Source: Lachnospiraceae bacterium UBA7086
GTDB lineage: Bacteria; Bacillota; Clostridia; Lachnospirales; Lachnospiraceae
Assembly: GCA_002492525.1 (NCBI GenBank)
Contig: DKZA01000016.1
Coordinates: forward strand, 983-64,982
Reading direction: 5' to 3'
Length of the DNA stretch: 64,000 nt
Shown in pieces: positions 51,713 through 59,788 of the stretch. Below the pieces are notes generated by a model. The model worked only from the letters and a program-made list of their open reading frames with translations. It made no database searches and was not told the origin of the DNA. How positions within the stretch are numbered: position 1 is the first letter of the stretch; each line of letters begins with the position of its first letter. The position numbers were made by a program, and so were the translations under genes.

Positions 51713-52486
51713 TTAAGTCTGATTCATCTTGTGGATGGATTCGGATATAATGTTGGCATCTTCCGTAATCTTTTTGTATATTTCGGCAGACTGTTTTGAG
51801 AAGACACCCATCTGTTTGGCAATGATACCGAAGCCGGCACCCACAGCGCCTACTCTTGCCGTCTCTATGGAGGCGTTTAGGGCCATGATTGTCTGTTTGG
51901 AAGCGATGGATTCCAACTCTCTGGTATTTTCTTTGATCCTTGCTACAGTTCCGGTGGCATTGGCAATCTCTTCTTCCCATATCCGGATTTTTTGATATTC
52001 GGTCTTATCCATATATTCCTGTAAGACTGCACGGTTGACTACATCATCTAAGAGTGCGGCTGCGGCACGGATGGATTTTTCAGGGCGTACAGGAACTTTT
52101 TTGACGGCCCTTATGTACTGTGACGGATCAATGCCAAGTTCCTGCGCGATAGCGGCAAATTTGTCCTCATCCGGCGCTTGCGGCAGAACTTGTCCGCCGA
52201 TCATTTTGCCGAGTTTTTCACCGTTTAAGATAATGTCAATGGAAAAGTCCATCAGGCCGGCATGACACTCATAGGTACCTTGTCCTGTAGCATCACACTC
52301 CTGACAACGTCTGGCACCTTCGCTGCATCCCCTGGTATGTTTCATACAAAAATCAGTGAAATTACTGCCTTTGGTGATATAATTGCCTTCTGCATCAACG
52401 GCAATGGCGGCAAGTCCGGTGGCGTCGGAGAAAGCATCCTGAATTTTCTGTAAATGCGCCATGTCCATAAAGTCTGTGAGTTTCAT
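51713..52486 (-). CDS. soluble PocR-domain protein with short chemoreceptor-like tail
   Basis: 257 residues, no membrane helix. Residues ~5-160 are a PocR sensory domain with its Cys cluster (CSEGARRCQECDATGQGTYE, then CHAGLMDFSIDI). Residues ~180-250 resemble the tip of a methyl-accepting chemotaxis signalling hairpin (ASKQTIMALNASIETARVGA, then GFGIIAKQMGVFSKQSAEI), but most of the hairpin is missing. PocR domains bind small molecules such as hydrocarbon derivatives. It may sense a metabolite and report to CheW/CheA-like partners, none of which is in the window. Ends at a shared bidirectional terminator. Confidence 0.8.
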   Translation of the reverse strand: MKLTDFMDMAHLQKIQDAFSDATGLAAIAVDAEGNYITKGSNFTDFCMKHTRGCSEGARRCQECDATGQGTYECHAGLMDFSIDIILNGEKLGKMIGGQVLPQAPDEDKFAAIAQELGIDPSQYIRAVKKVPVRPEKSIRAAAALLDDVVNRAVLQEYMDKTEYQKIRIWEEEIANATGTVARIKENTRELESIASKQTIMALNASIETARVGAVGAGFGIIAKQMGVFSKQSAEIYKKITEDANIISESIHKMNQT

Positions 52487-52649
52487 GGTAATCGTAACCC
52501 TCCTTAAAATGGTATGATGTTATATTCTAACTGAAATCAAATCCCCAAATAATGTATTTATTATAACATCTTTTTCGTCGTCTGCCTATCTGCTTTTCAA
52601 ATTTCTGTTATTTATTATTTCTGTTTATGCATCTGTCAAGAAAAAATAC

Positions 52650-52678
52650 TTGACACAGAAAGAACACTATAGTAAAAT
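52650..52678 (+). promoter_or_regulatory. sigma-A promoter for ylxM-ffh
   Basis: TTGACA (52650-52655), a 17-bp spacer and TAAAAT (52673-52678) lie 51 bp before ylxM. The region 52487-52649 upstream is AT-rich and holds no gene. Confidence 0.75.
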
Positions 52679-52728
52679 GCATAAGTCGGTAATCATATCA
52701 ACAGCAAACAGCTGACAGAGGCTTACTC

Positions 52729-53082
52729 ATGGAGAAGATCGTAGAACAGGGATTATTATATGATTTCTATGGAGAGCTGCTGACGAAACATCAGCAGGAG
52801 ATTTATGAGAGCGTTGTGTATGACAATCTTTCCCTGGGAGAGATTGCCGAGACGGAGGGTGTCAGCAGACAGGCAGTGCATGACATCGTAAAGCGATGTG
52901 ACAGGACTTTGCAGGAATATGAGGAAAAACTGCAATTAGTGGCCAGGTTTATGAGTATCAAAGATAAGATATCGCAGATCAGTAAACTGGCAGCGCAATA
53001 TGAAAACGGCGATCCTGGGGACTTTGGTTCCTATGGAAGCCAGATCAGAGAGTTATCCGAAAAGATTATGCAGGAACTGTAA
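52729..53082 (+). CDS. ylxM: YlxM family HTH protein of the SRP operon
   Basis: 117 residues. A sigma-70 region 4-like HTH is visible (LSLGEIAETEGVSRQAVHDI). YlxM/p13 proteins sit directly upstream of ffh throughout Firmicutes and associate with the SRP; in streptococci YlxM binds SRP RNA and affects its activity. It lies 24 bp upstream of ffh in the same operon. Confidence 0.92.
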   Translation: MEKIVEQGLLYDFYGELLTKHQQEIYESVVYDNLSLGEIAETEGVSRQAVHDIVKRCDRTLQEYEEKLQLVARFMSIKDKISQISKLAAQYENGDPGDFGSYGSQIRELSEKIMQEL

Positions 53083-53105
53083 ACAGGCAGAAAGGCGTGG
53101 GCTAT

Positions 53106-54473
53106 ATGGCATTTGAAAGTCTGACCGATAAACTGCAAAATGTGTTTAAAAGCTTAAGAAGCAAGGGCCGGCTCACGGAGGCGGATGTAAAGACTGCCTT
53201 GAAAGAAGTTAAGATGGCGCTTTTAGAGGCCGACGTCAACTTTAAAGTGGTCAAACAGTTTGTGAAGTCTGTGGAGGAACGTGCTGTCGGCACAGATGTG
53301 CTTAACGGTCTCAATCCGGGCCAGATGGTCATTAAGATCGTCAATGAGGAAATGGTATCCCTGATGGGGTCCGAGACCACGGAAATTGCCATGCAGCCGG
53401 GTAAGGCTATCACGGTTATTATGATGTGCGGCCTGCAGGGTGCAGGTAAGACCACCACCACGGCAAAGATTGCCGGAAAGCTTAAATTAAAAGGCAAAAA
53501 ATCCTTACTGGTGGCTTGTGATGTTTACAGACCGGCGGCCATTAAGCAGTTACAGATAAACGGGGAGAAACAGCAGGTTGAGGTTTTCTCCATGGGACAG
53601 AATCATAAACCGGTCAATATTGCCAAGGCCGCCATGGAGCATGCCCAGAAGAATGGGCATAATGTGGTGATCTTAGATACTGCGGGACGTCTTCACATTG
53701 ATGAGGAGATGATGGCAGAATTACAAGAGATCAAGGAAAATGTAACAGTGCATCAGACTCTTCTGGTTGTGGATGCCATGACCGGACAGGATGCAGTCAA
53801 TGTGGCCAAAGATTTTGACGAGAAGGTGGGTATAGACGGCGTGATTCTGTCAAAGATGGACGGCGATTCCAGAGGCGGTGCGGCACTTTCCATCAAGGCG
53901 GTGACAGGCAAGCCGATTCTCTATATTGGTATGGGAGAGAAGCTTTCCGACTTAGAGCAGTTTTACCCGGATCGGATGGCAAACCGGATTCTTGGTATGG
54001 GCGATGTGCTGACCCTGATAGAGAAGGCACAGCAGAACCTTGATATAGACGAAGAGAAAGAAAGACAGATGGCGGCCCGTATGAAGAAGGGCAAGTTCGA
54101 TTTTGAGGACTATCTGGAGAGTATGAAACAGATGCGCAATATGGGAGGTCTTTCCAGTATCCTGGGGATGATGCCCGGTATGGGCAAACAGATGGCGGAT
54201 ATCGAGTCGGCGGTGGATGAGAAACAACTGGCCCGTATGGAGGCGATTGTCCTTAGCATGACACCTGCGGAGAGGCAGAATCCAAAGCTTTTAAATCCCA
54301 GCAGAAAACACCGCATTGCGGTGGGAGCCGGCGTGGATATCGCATTAGTCAACAGATTCATCAAACAGTTTGAACAGTCTCAGAAGATGATGAAGCAGAT
54401 ACCCGGCATGATGGGCGGCAAGAAAGGCCGCGGCATGTTCGGCGGTATGGGTGGTATGAAATTCCCATTTTAG
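53106..54473 (+). CDS. ffh: signal recognition particle protein
   Basis: 455 residues. N domain, then G domain with GLQGAGKTTTTAKIAG, CDVYRPAAIKQL, LDTAGRLHIDEEM and SKMDGDSRGG, then a Met-rich M domain (MKQMRNMGGLSSILGMMPGM) and a Gly/Met-rich tail. It binds signal sequences on ribosomes together with 4.5S/6S SRP RNA and delivers them to FtsY. ATG 53106 gives the typical MAFESLTDKL; the GTG at 53097 is not needed. Confidence 0.97.
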   Translation: MAFESLTDKLQNVFKSLRSKGRLTEADVKTALKEVKMALLEADVNFKVVKQFVKSVEERAVGTDVLNGLNPGQMVIKIVNEEMVSLMGSETTEIAMQPGKAITVIMMCGLQGAGKTTTTAKIAGKLKLKGKKSLLVACDVYRPAAIKQLQINGEKQQVEVFSMGQNHKPVNIAKAAMEHAQKNGHNVVILDTAGRLHIDEEMMAELQEIKENVTVHQTLLVVDAMTGQDAVNVAKDFDEKVGIDGVILSKMDGDSRGGAALSIKAVTGKPILYIGMGEKLSDLEQFYPDRMANRILGMGDVLTLIEKAQQNLDIDEEKERQMAARMKKGKFDFEDYLESMKQMRNMGGLSSILGMMPGMGKQMADIESAVDEKQLARMEAIVLSMTPAERQNPKLLNPSRKHRIAVGAGVDIALVNRFIKQFEQSQKMMKQIPGMMGGKKGRGMFGGMGGMKFPF

Positions 54474-54518
54474 GGTTTCAAACATAAACAATTAATTTTA
54501 CAATGGAGGCAAAGAAAA

Positions 54519-54764
54519 ATGGCAGTTAAAATCAGATTAAGAAGAATGGGTCAGAAGAAACATCCTTTTTACAGGATTGTAGTTGCGGATTCCAGATCTC
54601 CCAGAGATGGAAGATGTATCGCAGAGATTGGAACTTATGATCCCAACACAGATCCCAGCACCTACAAGGTGAATGAGGAAGAGGCTAAGAAATGGTTAGA
54701 AAGCGGCGCGCAGCCCACAGAAATCGTCAGCAGAATCTTTAAGACGGTAGGGGTGACGAAATAG
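54519..54764 (+). CDS. rpsP: 30S ribosomal protein S16
   Basis: 81 residues, starting [20 protein letters not shown], the standard S16 N-terminus, with [11 protein letters not shown] following. AATGGAGG precedes the ATG. It lies 45 bp after ffh and starts the rpsP-khpA-rimM-trmD-rplS run. Confidence 0.97.
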   Translation: MAVKIRLRRMGQKKHPFYRIVVADSRSPRDGRCIAEIGTYDPNTDPSTYKVNEEEAKKWLESGAQPTEIVSRIFKTVGVTK

Positions 54765-54785
54765 TTTGGCTTTTGGAGGTGGACT

Positions 54786-55013
54786 ATGAAAGAATTAGTG
54801 GAAGTAATCGCAAAAGCTCTCGTCGAGAACCCGGATGAAGTAGTCGTGACACAGAAGGAAGAAGGTAAAAATGTTACCATCGAACTGCATGTGGCATCCT
54901 CTGATATGGGAAAAGTGATCGGTAAACAGGGCCGTATTGCCAAGGCAATCCGCTCGGTGGTCAAGGCGGCGTCGTCGAAAGACAATAAGAGAGTGGATGT
55001 AGAAATCATCTGA
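54786..55013 (+). CDS. khpA: KH-domain RNA-binding protein KhpA
   Basis: 75 residues with a single KH domain; the GxxG loop is in MGKVIGKQGRIAKAIRSVV. KhpA (YlqC) binds RNA, with KhpB in streptococci, and helps control cell size and division. TGGAGGTGG gives a strong ribosome binding site. A terminator-like hairpin follows before rimM. Confidence 0.93.
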   Translation: MKELVEVIAKALVENPDEVVVTQKEEGKNVTIELHVASSDMGKVIGKQGRIAKAIRSVVKAASSKDNKRVDVEII

Positions 55014-55020
55014 CTGTTTG

Positions 55021-55053
55021 GCCCCATAGAGTTATCTGTGGGGCTGATTTTTT
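55021..55053 (+). terminator. Rho-independent terminator after khpA
   Basis: GCCCCATAGA and TCTGTGGGGC form a 10-bp stem (one G-T wobble) with loop GTTA, followed by TGATTTTTTG. It may reduce read-through to rimM and trmD. Confidence 0.85.
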
Positions 55054-55112
55054 GATAAGGCAGTTATGGCAGTCCGCAGGATAGCGGATGATCAGGAGCA
55101 GCGAGGGTATTT

Positions 55113-55619
55113 ATGAACGATGAATTACAGGTAGGTGTGATCACGCAGACGCATGGAATCCGGGGGGAAGTCAAAGTATATCCAACGACGGATGATGCCG
55201 CCCGGTTTAAGAAACTTAAAGAAGTGATTCTGGATACAGGACGGGAGCGTCTTACCCTTAAGATAGAGAGCGTGAAGTTTTTTAAACAGTTCGTCATCTT
55301 AAAATTCCAGGGATATGATTCGATCAATGATATTGAAAAATATAAAAGATCCAGACTGCTGGTACCAAGGAAGCAGGCCGTGAAATTAAAGAAGGATGAA
55401 TATTTTGTAGCGGACATGATAGGGCTTAGAGTGGTGACTGACAAAGAGGAAGCCTTTGGGGAATTAAAGGATGTGCTCTCAACCGGTGCCAACGATGTCT
55501 ATGTGGTGGTACGGGCAGACGGTACGGAGGTTCTTCTTCCTGCCATCAAGGAATGTATCCTCCAGGTGGATATGGAACAGCGAATCATGAGAGTGCACAT
55601 TATGGATGGACTGTTGTAA
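55113..55619 (+). CDS. rimM: 16S rRNA processing protein RimM
   Basis: 168 residues. N-terminal barrel beginning ELQVGVITQTHGIRGEVKVY and a C-terminal PRC-like barrel (DMIGLRVVTDKEEAFGELKD, then STGANDVYVV). It binds S19 and helps 30S head maturation. It lies 30 bp before trmD. Confidence 0.95.
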   Translation: MNDELQVGVITQTHGIRGEVKVYPTTDDAARFKKLKEVILDTGRERLTLKIESVKFFKQFVILKFQGYDSINDIEKYKRSRLLVPRKQAVKLKKDEYFVADMIGLRVVTDKEEAFGELKDVLSTGANDVYVVVRADGTEVLLPAIKECILQVDMEQRIMRVHIMDGLL

Positions 55620-55649
55620 CGAAGATTTATGCAAAGCAAAAGGAGAAGT

Positions 55650-56402
55650 ATGGTAAATTTCCACATTATGACATTGTTTCCCGAAATGGTCTTAAACGGG
55701 CTTCATACCAGTATTTTAGGACGGGCAGTGCAGAAAGGCCATATTTCAATAGAAGCGGTCAATATCAGAGATTATACCCAGGATAAACATGGTAAAGTAG
55801 ATGATTATACTTACGGGGGCGGTGCAGGGATGCTGATGCAGGCACAGCCTGTATATGATGCATACCAGTCTATAGTTGACCAAATTGGTCAAGAAAAGAA
55901 GAAGCGGGTGATTTATGTATCGCCCCAGGGAAAGACCTTTCATCAGGCGATGGCTCTGGAGTTATCCGGGGAGGAGGAGCTTATTTTTTTGTGTGGTCAC
56001 TACGAAGGGGTAGACGACAGGGTTTTAGAAGAAATTGTGACGGATGAGATTTCGCTGGGGGATTATGTGCTTACGGGAGGGGAACTGGCGGCCATGGTGA
56101 TGGTGGATGCGATTGCGAGGCTGGTACCGGGGGTGCTGCATAACGACGAATCTGCCGTGACAGAATCCTTTGGCAATGGCCTTTTGGAATATCCGCAGTA
56201 TTCCAGACCGGAAGTGTGGCATGATAAACCGGTGCCTGCCGTGCTTTTGTCGGGGGATCATGCGAAGGTGGATGCCTGGCGTCTGGAACAGTCTCTTTTG
56301 CGGACAAAGGCACGAAGGCCGGATCTGTATGAAAGGTATCAGCAGATGCACCCGCCTTTGGAGAAGAAGAGCCGGAAGAAAAAGGAAGCTGCGGAGGGCT
56401 AA
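55650..56402 (+). CDS. trmD: tRNA (guanine-N1-)-methyltransferase
   Basis: 250 residues of the SPOUT class. FHIMTLFPEMVLNGL at the start, YGGGAGMLMQAQP, LCGHYEGVDDRV and the trefoil-knot SAM site SLGDYVLTGGELA. It makes m1G37 in tRNAs, preventing frameshifts. ATG 55650 has AAGGAGA at 55640-55646; the in-frame ATG at 55629 has none. A Lys-rich C-terminal tail extends slightly past the usual end. Confidence 0.96.
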   Translation: MVNFHIMTLFPEMVLNGLHTSILGRAVQKGHISIEAVNIRDYTQDKHGKVDDYTYGGGAGMLMQAQPVYDAYQSIVDQIGQEKKKRVIYVSPQGKTFHQAMALELSGEEELIFLCGHYEGVDDRVLEEIVTDEISLGDYVLTGGELAAMVMVDAIARLVPGVLHNDESAVTESFGNGLLEYPQYSRPEVWHDKPVPAVLLSGDHAKVDAWRLEQSLLRTKARRPDLYERYQQMHPPLEKKSRKKKEAAEG

Positions 56403-56434
56403 AAGATAAAAGAAAAGCTAAAAACCGCTTGCAT

Positions 56435-56463
56435 TTGACAGTACAATATGGTAAGTTAATAAT
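56435..56463 (+). promoter_or_regulatory. promoter and leader of rplS
   Basis: TTGACA (56435-56440), a 17-bp spacer and AATAAT (56458-56463) give a good promoter. The ~70-nt leader to 56533 contains GATG...CATC pairing and may be an L19-type autoregulatory leader, which I cannot confirm by eye. Confidence 0.55.
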
Positions 56464-56533
56464 GTTGTGAAAAGAGATGGTCCTCTGTTACGGAAGGTAT
56501 TAAGAACATCCAGGTTATTTTAGGAGGGAAATT

Positions 56534-56881
56534 ATGAACGAAATCATTAGAGAAATCGAAGCAGCACAGTTGAAAGAGAATGTCAGTGACTTTAACGTAG
56601 GTGATACGGTTAAAGTTTATGGTAAGATCAAAGAAGGAAACCGCGAAAGAATTCAGATATTCGAGGGAACCGTGTTAAAGATTCAGGGCGGTGGCAACCG
56701 GACTACCTTTACGGTGAGAAAGGTGTCAAACGGTGTCGGCGTTGAGAAAACATGGCCTATGCATTCCCCTAACGTGGAGAAGGTTGAGGTTGTCAGAAGA
56801 GGTAAAGTAAGACGTGCGAAACTGAATTACCTGAGAAACCGCGTTGGTAAGAAGGCTAAAGTGAAAGAACTGGTTAAATAA
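56534..56881 (+). CDS. rplS: 50S ribosomal protein L19
   Basis: 115 residues, starting [20 protein letters not shown], with the L19 core [20 protein letters not shown] and the basic C-terminal [25 protein letters not shown] precedes the ATG. It has its own promoter and a terminator before lepB. Confidence 0.97.
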   Translation: MNEIIREIEAAQLKENVSDFNVGDTVKVYGKIKEGNRERIQIFEGTVLKIQGGGNRTTFTVRKVSNGVGVEKTWPMHSPNVEKVEVVRRGKVRRAKLNYLRNRVGKKAKVKELVK

Positions 56882-56899
56882 GCGAAAGTGATGACGGAG

Positions 56900-56935
56900 C
56901 AGATACCTTGAAGCGATTCGGGGTATCTGTTTTTT
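56900..56935 (+). terminator. Rho-independent terminator after rplS
   Basis: CAGATACC (56900-56907) pairs with GGTATCTG (56922-56929), followed by TTTTTT. Confidence 0.9.
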
Positions 56936-56950
56936 GAAAGGGAAAGGATT

Positions 56951-57535
56951 ATGGCAAGAAGGAAAGGCTTGACATTTTATCAGAAGAAGAAACGGCTGAA
57001 TCCCAGGATGATCAAAGATATCCTGGAGGTATTGGTGGGTAGTGTCGTGGCCGTCTTTTTGGCTTTTGTTATTATCTTTTCCGTAGGGATGCGTACCAGT
57101 GTGATCGGGGATTCTATGGAGCCGGCTTTATATAATGGACAGGAGATCTTGATGAATCGGATCATATACAGGCTTTCTACTCCTAAGAGGGGGGATGTGA
57201 TTGTCTTTTTGCCGAATGGTAATCAGAACTCTCATTTCTATGTCAAACGGGTAGTCGGACTGCCGGGAGAGACGGTTCAGATTCGTGATGGAAGAGTATA
57301 CATAGATGGTCTGTTGCTGAATGAAGACGATTTACTTGATGAGATGGCAGATCCCGGAATCGCTCAAAACGAACTGCTTCTTGGGCAGGACGAATTCTTT
57401 GTTCTGGGAGATAATCGCAATAGCAGCGAAGATAGTCGTTCTGGTAACATTGGTGCGGTCAGGAAGGATAATATTGTTGGAAAAGCATGGTTCCATATGG
57501 CCGCAGGGGATGTGTCTGTCGGATTGATTGAATAG
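56951..57535 (+). CDS. lepB: type I signal peptidase (first copy)
   Basis: 194 residues. One N-terminal membrane helix (about 26-46), catalytic Ser55 in IGDSMEPAL, catalytic Lys99 in FYVKRVVGLPGETV, and the C-terminal box GDNRNSSEDSR. It cleaves signal peptides on the outer face of the membrane. The basic N-terminus MARRKGLTFYQKKKRL is longer than in the second copy at 58470. The two copies flank rbgA. Confidence 0.94.
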   Translation: MARRKGLTFYQKKKRLNPRMIKDILEVLVGSVVAVFLAFVIIFSVGMRTSVIGDSMEPALYNGQEILMNRIIYRLSTPKRGDVIVFLPNGNQNSHFYVKRVVGLPGETVQIRDGRVYIDGLLLNEDDLLDEMADPGIAQNELLLGQDEFFVLGDNRNSSEDSRSGNIGAVRKDNIVGKAWFHMAAGDVSVGLIE

Positions 57536-57558
57536 ATAATTGAGAGGAGTCAATGCAT

Positions 57559-58410
57559 ATGAATTATCAGTGGTATCCGGGGCATATGACGAAAGCAAAG
57601 CGCATGATGCAGGAGAATATCAGTCTGATAGATCTGGTTATTGAACTGGTGGATGCAAGGGCACCGCTTTCCAGCAGGAATCCGGATATTGACGAACTGG
57701 GAAAACAGAAATCGCGGCTGATTCTTTTAAACAAATCGGATCTTGCAGATCCGAAAAAAAATCTGTGTTGGATGAATTATTTTAAAGAAAAAGGCTTTTA
57801 TGTTCTGGAAGTGAACGCAAAGACGGGACAGGGGTTGAAAGCGATTCAGAGTATGGTAAGGGAGGCTTGTAAAGAGAAGATAGAACGGGACAGAAAGCGT
57901 GGCATTAAGAATCGTCCGGTGAGAGCCATTGTGGTAGGGATCCCCAATGTCGGCAAGTCAACTTTTATCAATTCTTTTGCGGGAAAAGCCTGTACAAAAA
58001 CGGGCAATAAACCAGGGGTGACCAAAGGGAAACAGTGGATCAGGCTGAATAAGGAACTGGAACTTCTGGATACGCCGGGAATACTCTGGCCTAAGTTCGA
58101 GAGTGAGGAAGTGGGAAAGAAACTGGCCATGATCGGTTCCATGAATGATGAGATATTACAGATGACAGAACTTGCCGATGCTCTGGTCACTTACTTGTTG
58201 TCCTATTACCGGAGTGAGCTCCTGAGACGATATCAGATAGAAGAGGAAGGACAGATATTCACAGCCCAGGAGGTAATGGCAATCGTCTGTGAGAAGCGGA
58301 AATGTTATAAAAGAGGACAGGAGCCCGATTATGAAAAGGCAGCGGCTCTTATAATAGATGATTTCAGGAGTGGAAGAATAGGCCAAATTACGCTGGAAGA
58401 GCCTGGATGA
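57559..58410 (+). CDS. rbgA: ribosome biogenesis GTPase RbgA (YlqF)
   Basis: 283 residues. Circularly permuted GTPase: G4 motif LNKSDLAD comes before G1 (GIPNVGKSTFINSF) and G3 (LLDTPGILWPK). The WYPGHMTKAKRMM start is diagnostic. It matures the 50S subunit, notably late L16 incorporation. ATG 57559 is nine bases from AGGAG; ATG 57553 is too close to it. Neighbours are two signal peptidase genes and rnhB, a conserved Firmicutes order. Confidence 0.95.
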   Translation: MNYQWYPGHMTKAKRMMQENISLIDLVIELVDARAPLSSRNPDIDELGKQKSRLILLNKSDLADPKKNLCWMNYFKEKGFYVLEVNAKTGQGLKAIQSMVREACKEKIERDRKRGIKNRPVRAIVVGIPNVGKSTFINSFAGKACTKTGNKPGVTKGKQWIRLNKELELLDTPGILWPKFESEEVGKKLAMIGSMNDEILQMTELADALVTYLLSYYRSELLRRYQIEEEGQIFTAQEVMAIVCEKRKCYKRGQEPDYEKAAALIIDDFRSGRIGQITLEEPG

Positions 58411-58469
58411 TACGGCAGAATATCCATGGATACGGATTATGAAAAGACAGTGTAGTGGAGGATTTAGTC

Positions 58470-59009
58470 ATGAAAAAAGTGTTGAGAGAAATATTGAGCA
58501 CGAGTCTATATTTACTGGGTGTATTATGTGCCGTTTATCTGGTAATTCATTTCGTGGGACAAAGAACGCAGGTACAGGGGGAATCCATGGAACCCAAACT
58601 CAGTACGGAAGATAACTTGATCGTGGATAAGATCAGTTACCGGTTTCACGATCCAGAGCGGTTTGATATTATCGTATTTCCCTTCCAGTATGAGAAAGAT
58701 ACGTTCTTTATCAAGCGTATTATCGGACTGCCGGGTGAGACCGTGCAGATAGACGAAGAAGGCAATATTCTGATTGACGGGGAGATTCTGGAAGAGTCAT
58801 ATGGTAAAGAAGTGATTATAAATCCCGGCAGGGCATATGAGCCGGTGGTGTTGGGCGAGGACGAATATTTCGTCATGGGTGATAACAGAAATAACAGTAC
58901 CGACAGCAGAGACCCTTCTGTGGGAAATATTAAGAGAGAAGATATCATAGGCAGGGCGTGGTTACGAATATGGCCGTTTGATAAGTTTGGGTTGATCAAG
59001 CACCGCTGA
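58470..59009 (+). CDS. lepB: type I signal peptidase (second copy)
   Basis: 179 residues. N-terminal helix about 10-28, catalytic Ser39 in QGESMEPKL, Lys82 in FFIKRIIGLPGETV, and GDNRNNSTDSRDPS. Clearly paralogous to the copy at 56951 but with a shorter, less basic N-terminus and a different spacer. GGAGG at 58457-58461 supports ATG 58470 rather than GTG 58455. Confidence 0.94.
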   Translation: MKKVLREILSTSLYLLGVLCAVYLVIHFVGQRTQVQGESMEPKLSTEDNLIVDKISYRFHDPERFDIIVFPFQYEKDTFFIKRIIGLPGETVQIDEEGNILIDGEILEESYGKEVIINPGRAYEPVVLGEDEYFVMGDNRNNSTDSRDPSVGNIKREDIIGRAWLRIWPFDKFGLIKHR

Positions 59010-59021
59010 TAGGGGGATAGG

Positions 59022-59786
59022 ATGGCAGAAGATAGTAAGACAATCAGGCAAAAATTACAGGCAGCAACGATGGAAGAGCTGCCTGTTTTGCTTCATGCAT
59101 ATGAAACAGATTCGCGTACGGGTGTGCAGAAAGAGGTGGAGCGGGCCAGAAAGCGGATTCTGGATTATGAAAAAGAACTGGCGCGGACGGATGCTTTAAA
59201 GAAATATGAACGGGAATACAGTGCTTATGCACATATCTGCGGCATTGACGAAGTGGGAAGAGGTCCCCTTGCGGGCCCGGTGGTAGCCGGCGCAGTTATT
59301 TTGCCGAAAGATTGTGATATATTATATATCAACGATTCCAAGAAACTGTCCGAAAAAAAAAGAGAAGAGCTTTATGAAGTGATCATGGAAAAAGCTGTTG
59401 CGGTGGGGCTGGGATATAGTACGCCGGAACGGATAGATGAGATCAATATTTTACAGGCCACTTATGAGGCCATGCGGGAGGCGGTCGGGCAGTTATGTGT
59501 GACGCCGGATCTTCTGTTAAATGATGCGGTGACGATTCCGCAGCTGACAGCCAGACAGGTGCCCATCATTAAGGGTGATGCGAAGAGCATTTCCATAGGG
59601 GCCGCTAGTATTGTGGCTAAAGTAACAAGAGACCGCCTGATGGTGGAGTATGACAAGGTGTATCCGGTCTATGGGTTTGCCGCTAACAAGGGGTATGGCG
59701 CACAGATGCATATTGAGGCGCTCAAAAAGTACGGGCCTTGTCCCATTCATCGAAAAACATTTATTACACATTTTTGCGAGGTGTGA
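59022..59786 (+). CDS. rnhB: ribonuclease HII
   Basis: 254 residues. The type 2 RNase H active site begins ICGIDEVGRGPLAGPVVAGA, with NDSKKLSEKKREELY and DAKSISIGAASIVAKVTRDR following. It removes ribonucleotides and RNA primers from DNA. A ~70-residue N-terminal helical extension precedes the domain. It overlaps no gene but ends 2 bp before the FliK-like start. Confidence 0.95.
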   Translation: MAEDSKTIRQKLQAATMEELPVLLHAYETDSRTGVQKEVERARKRILDYEKELARTDALKKYEREYSAYAHICGIDEVGRGPLAGPVVAGAVILPKDCDILYINDSKKLSEKKREELYEVIMEKAVAVGLGYSTPERIDEINILQATYEAMREAVGQLCVTPDLLLNDAVTIPQLTARQVPIIKGDAKSISIGAASIVAKVTRDRLMVEYDKVYPVYGFAANKGYGAQMHIEALKKYGPCPIHRKTFITHFCEV

Positions 59787-59788
59787 AT

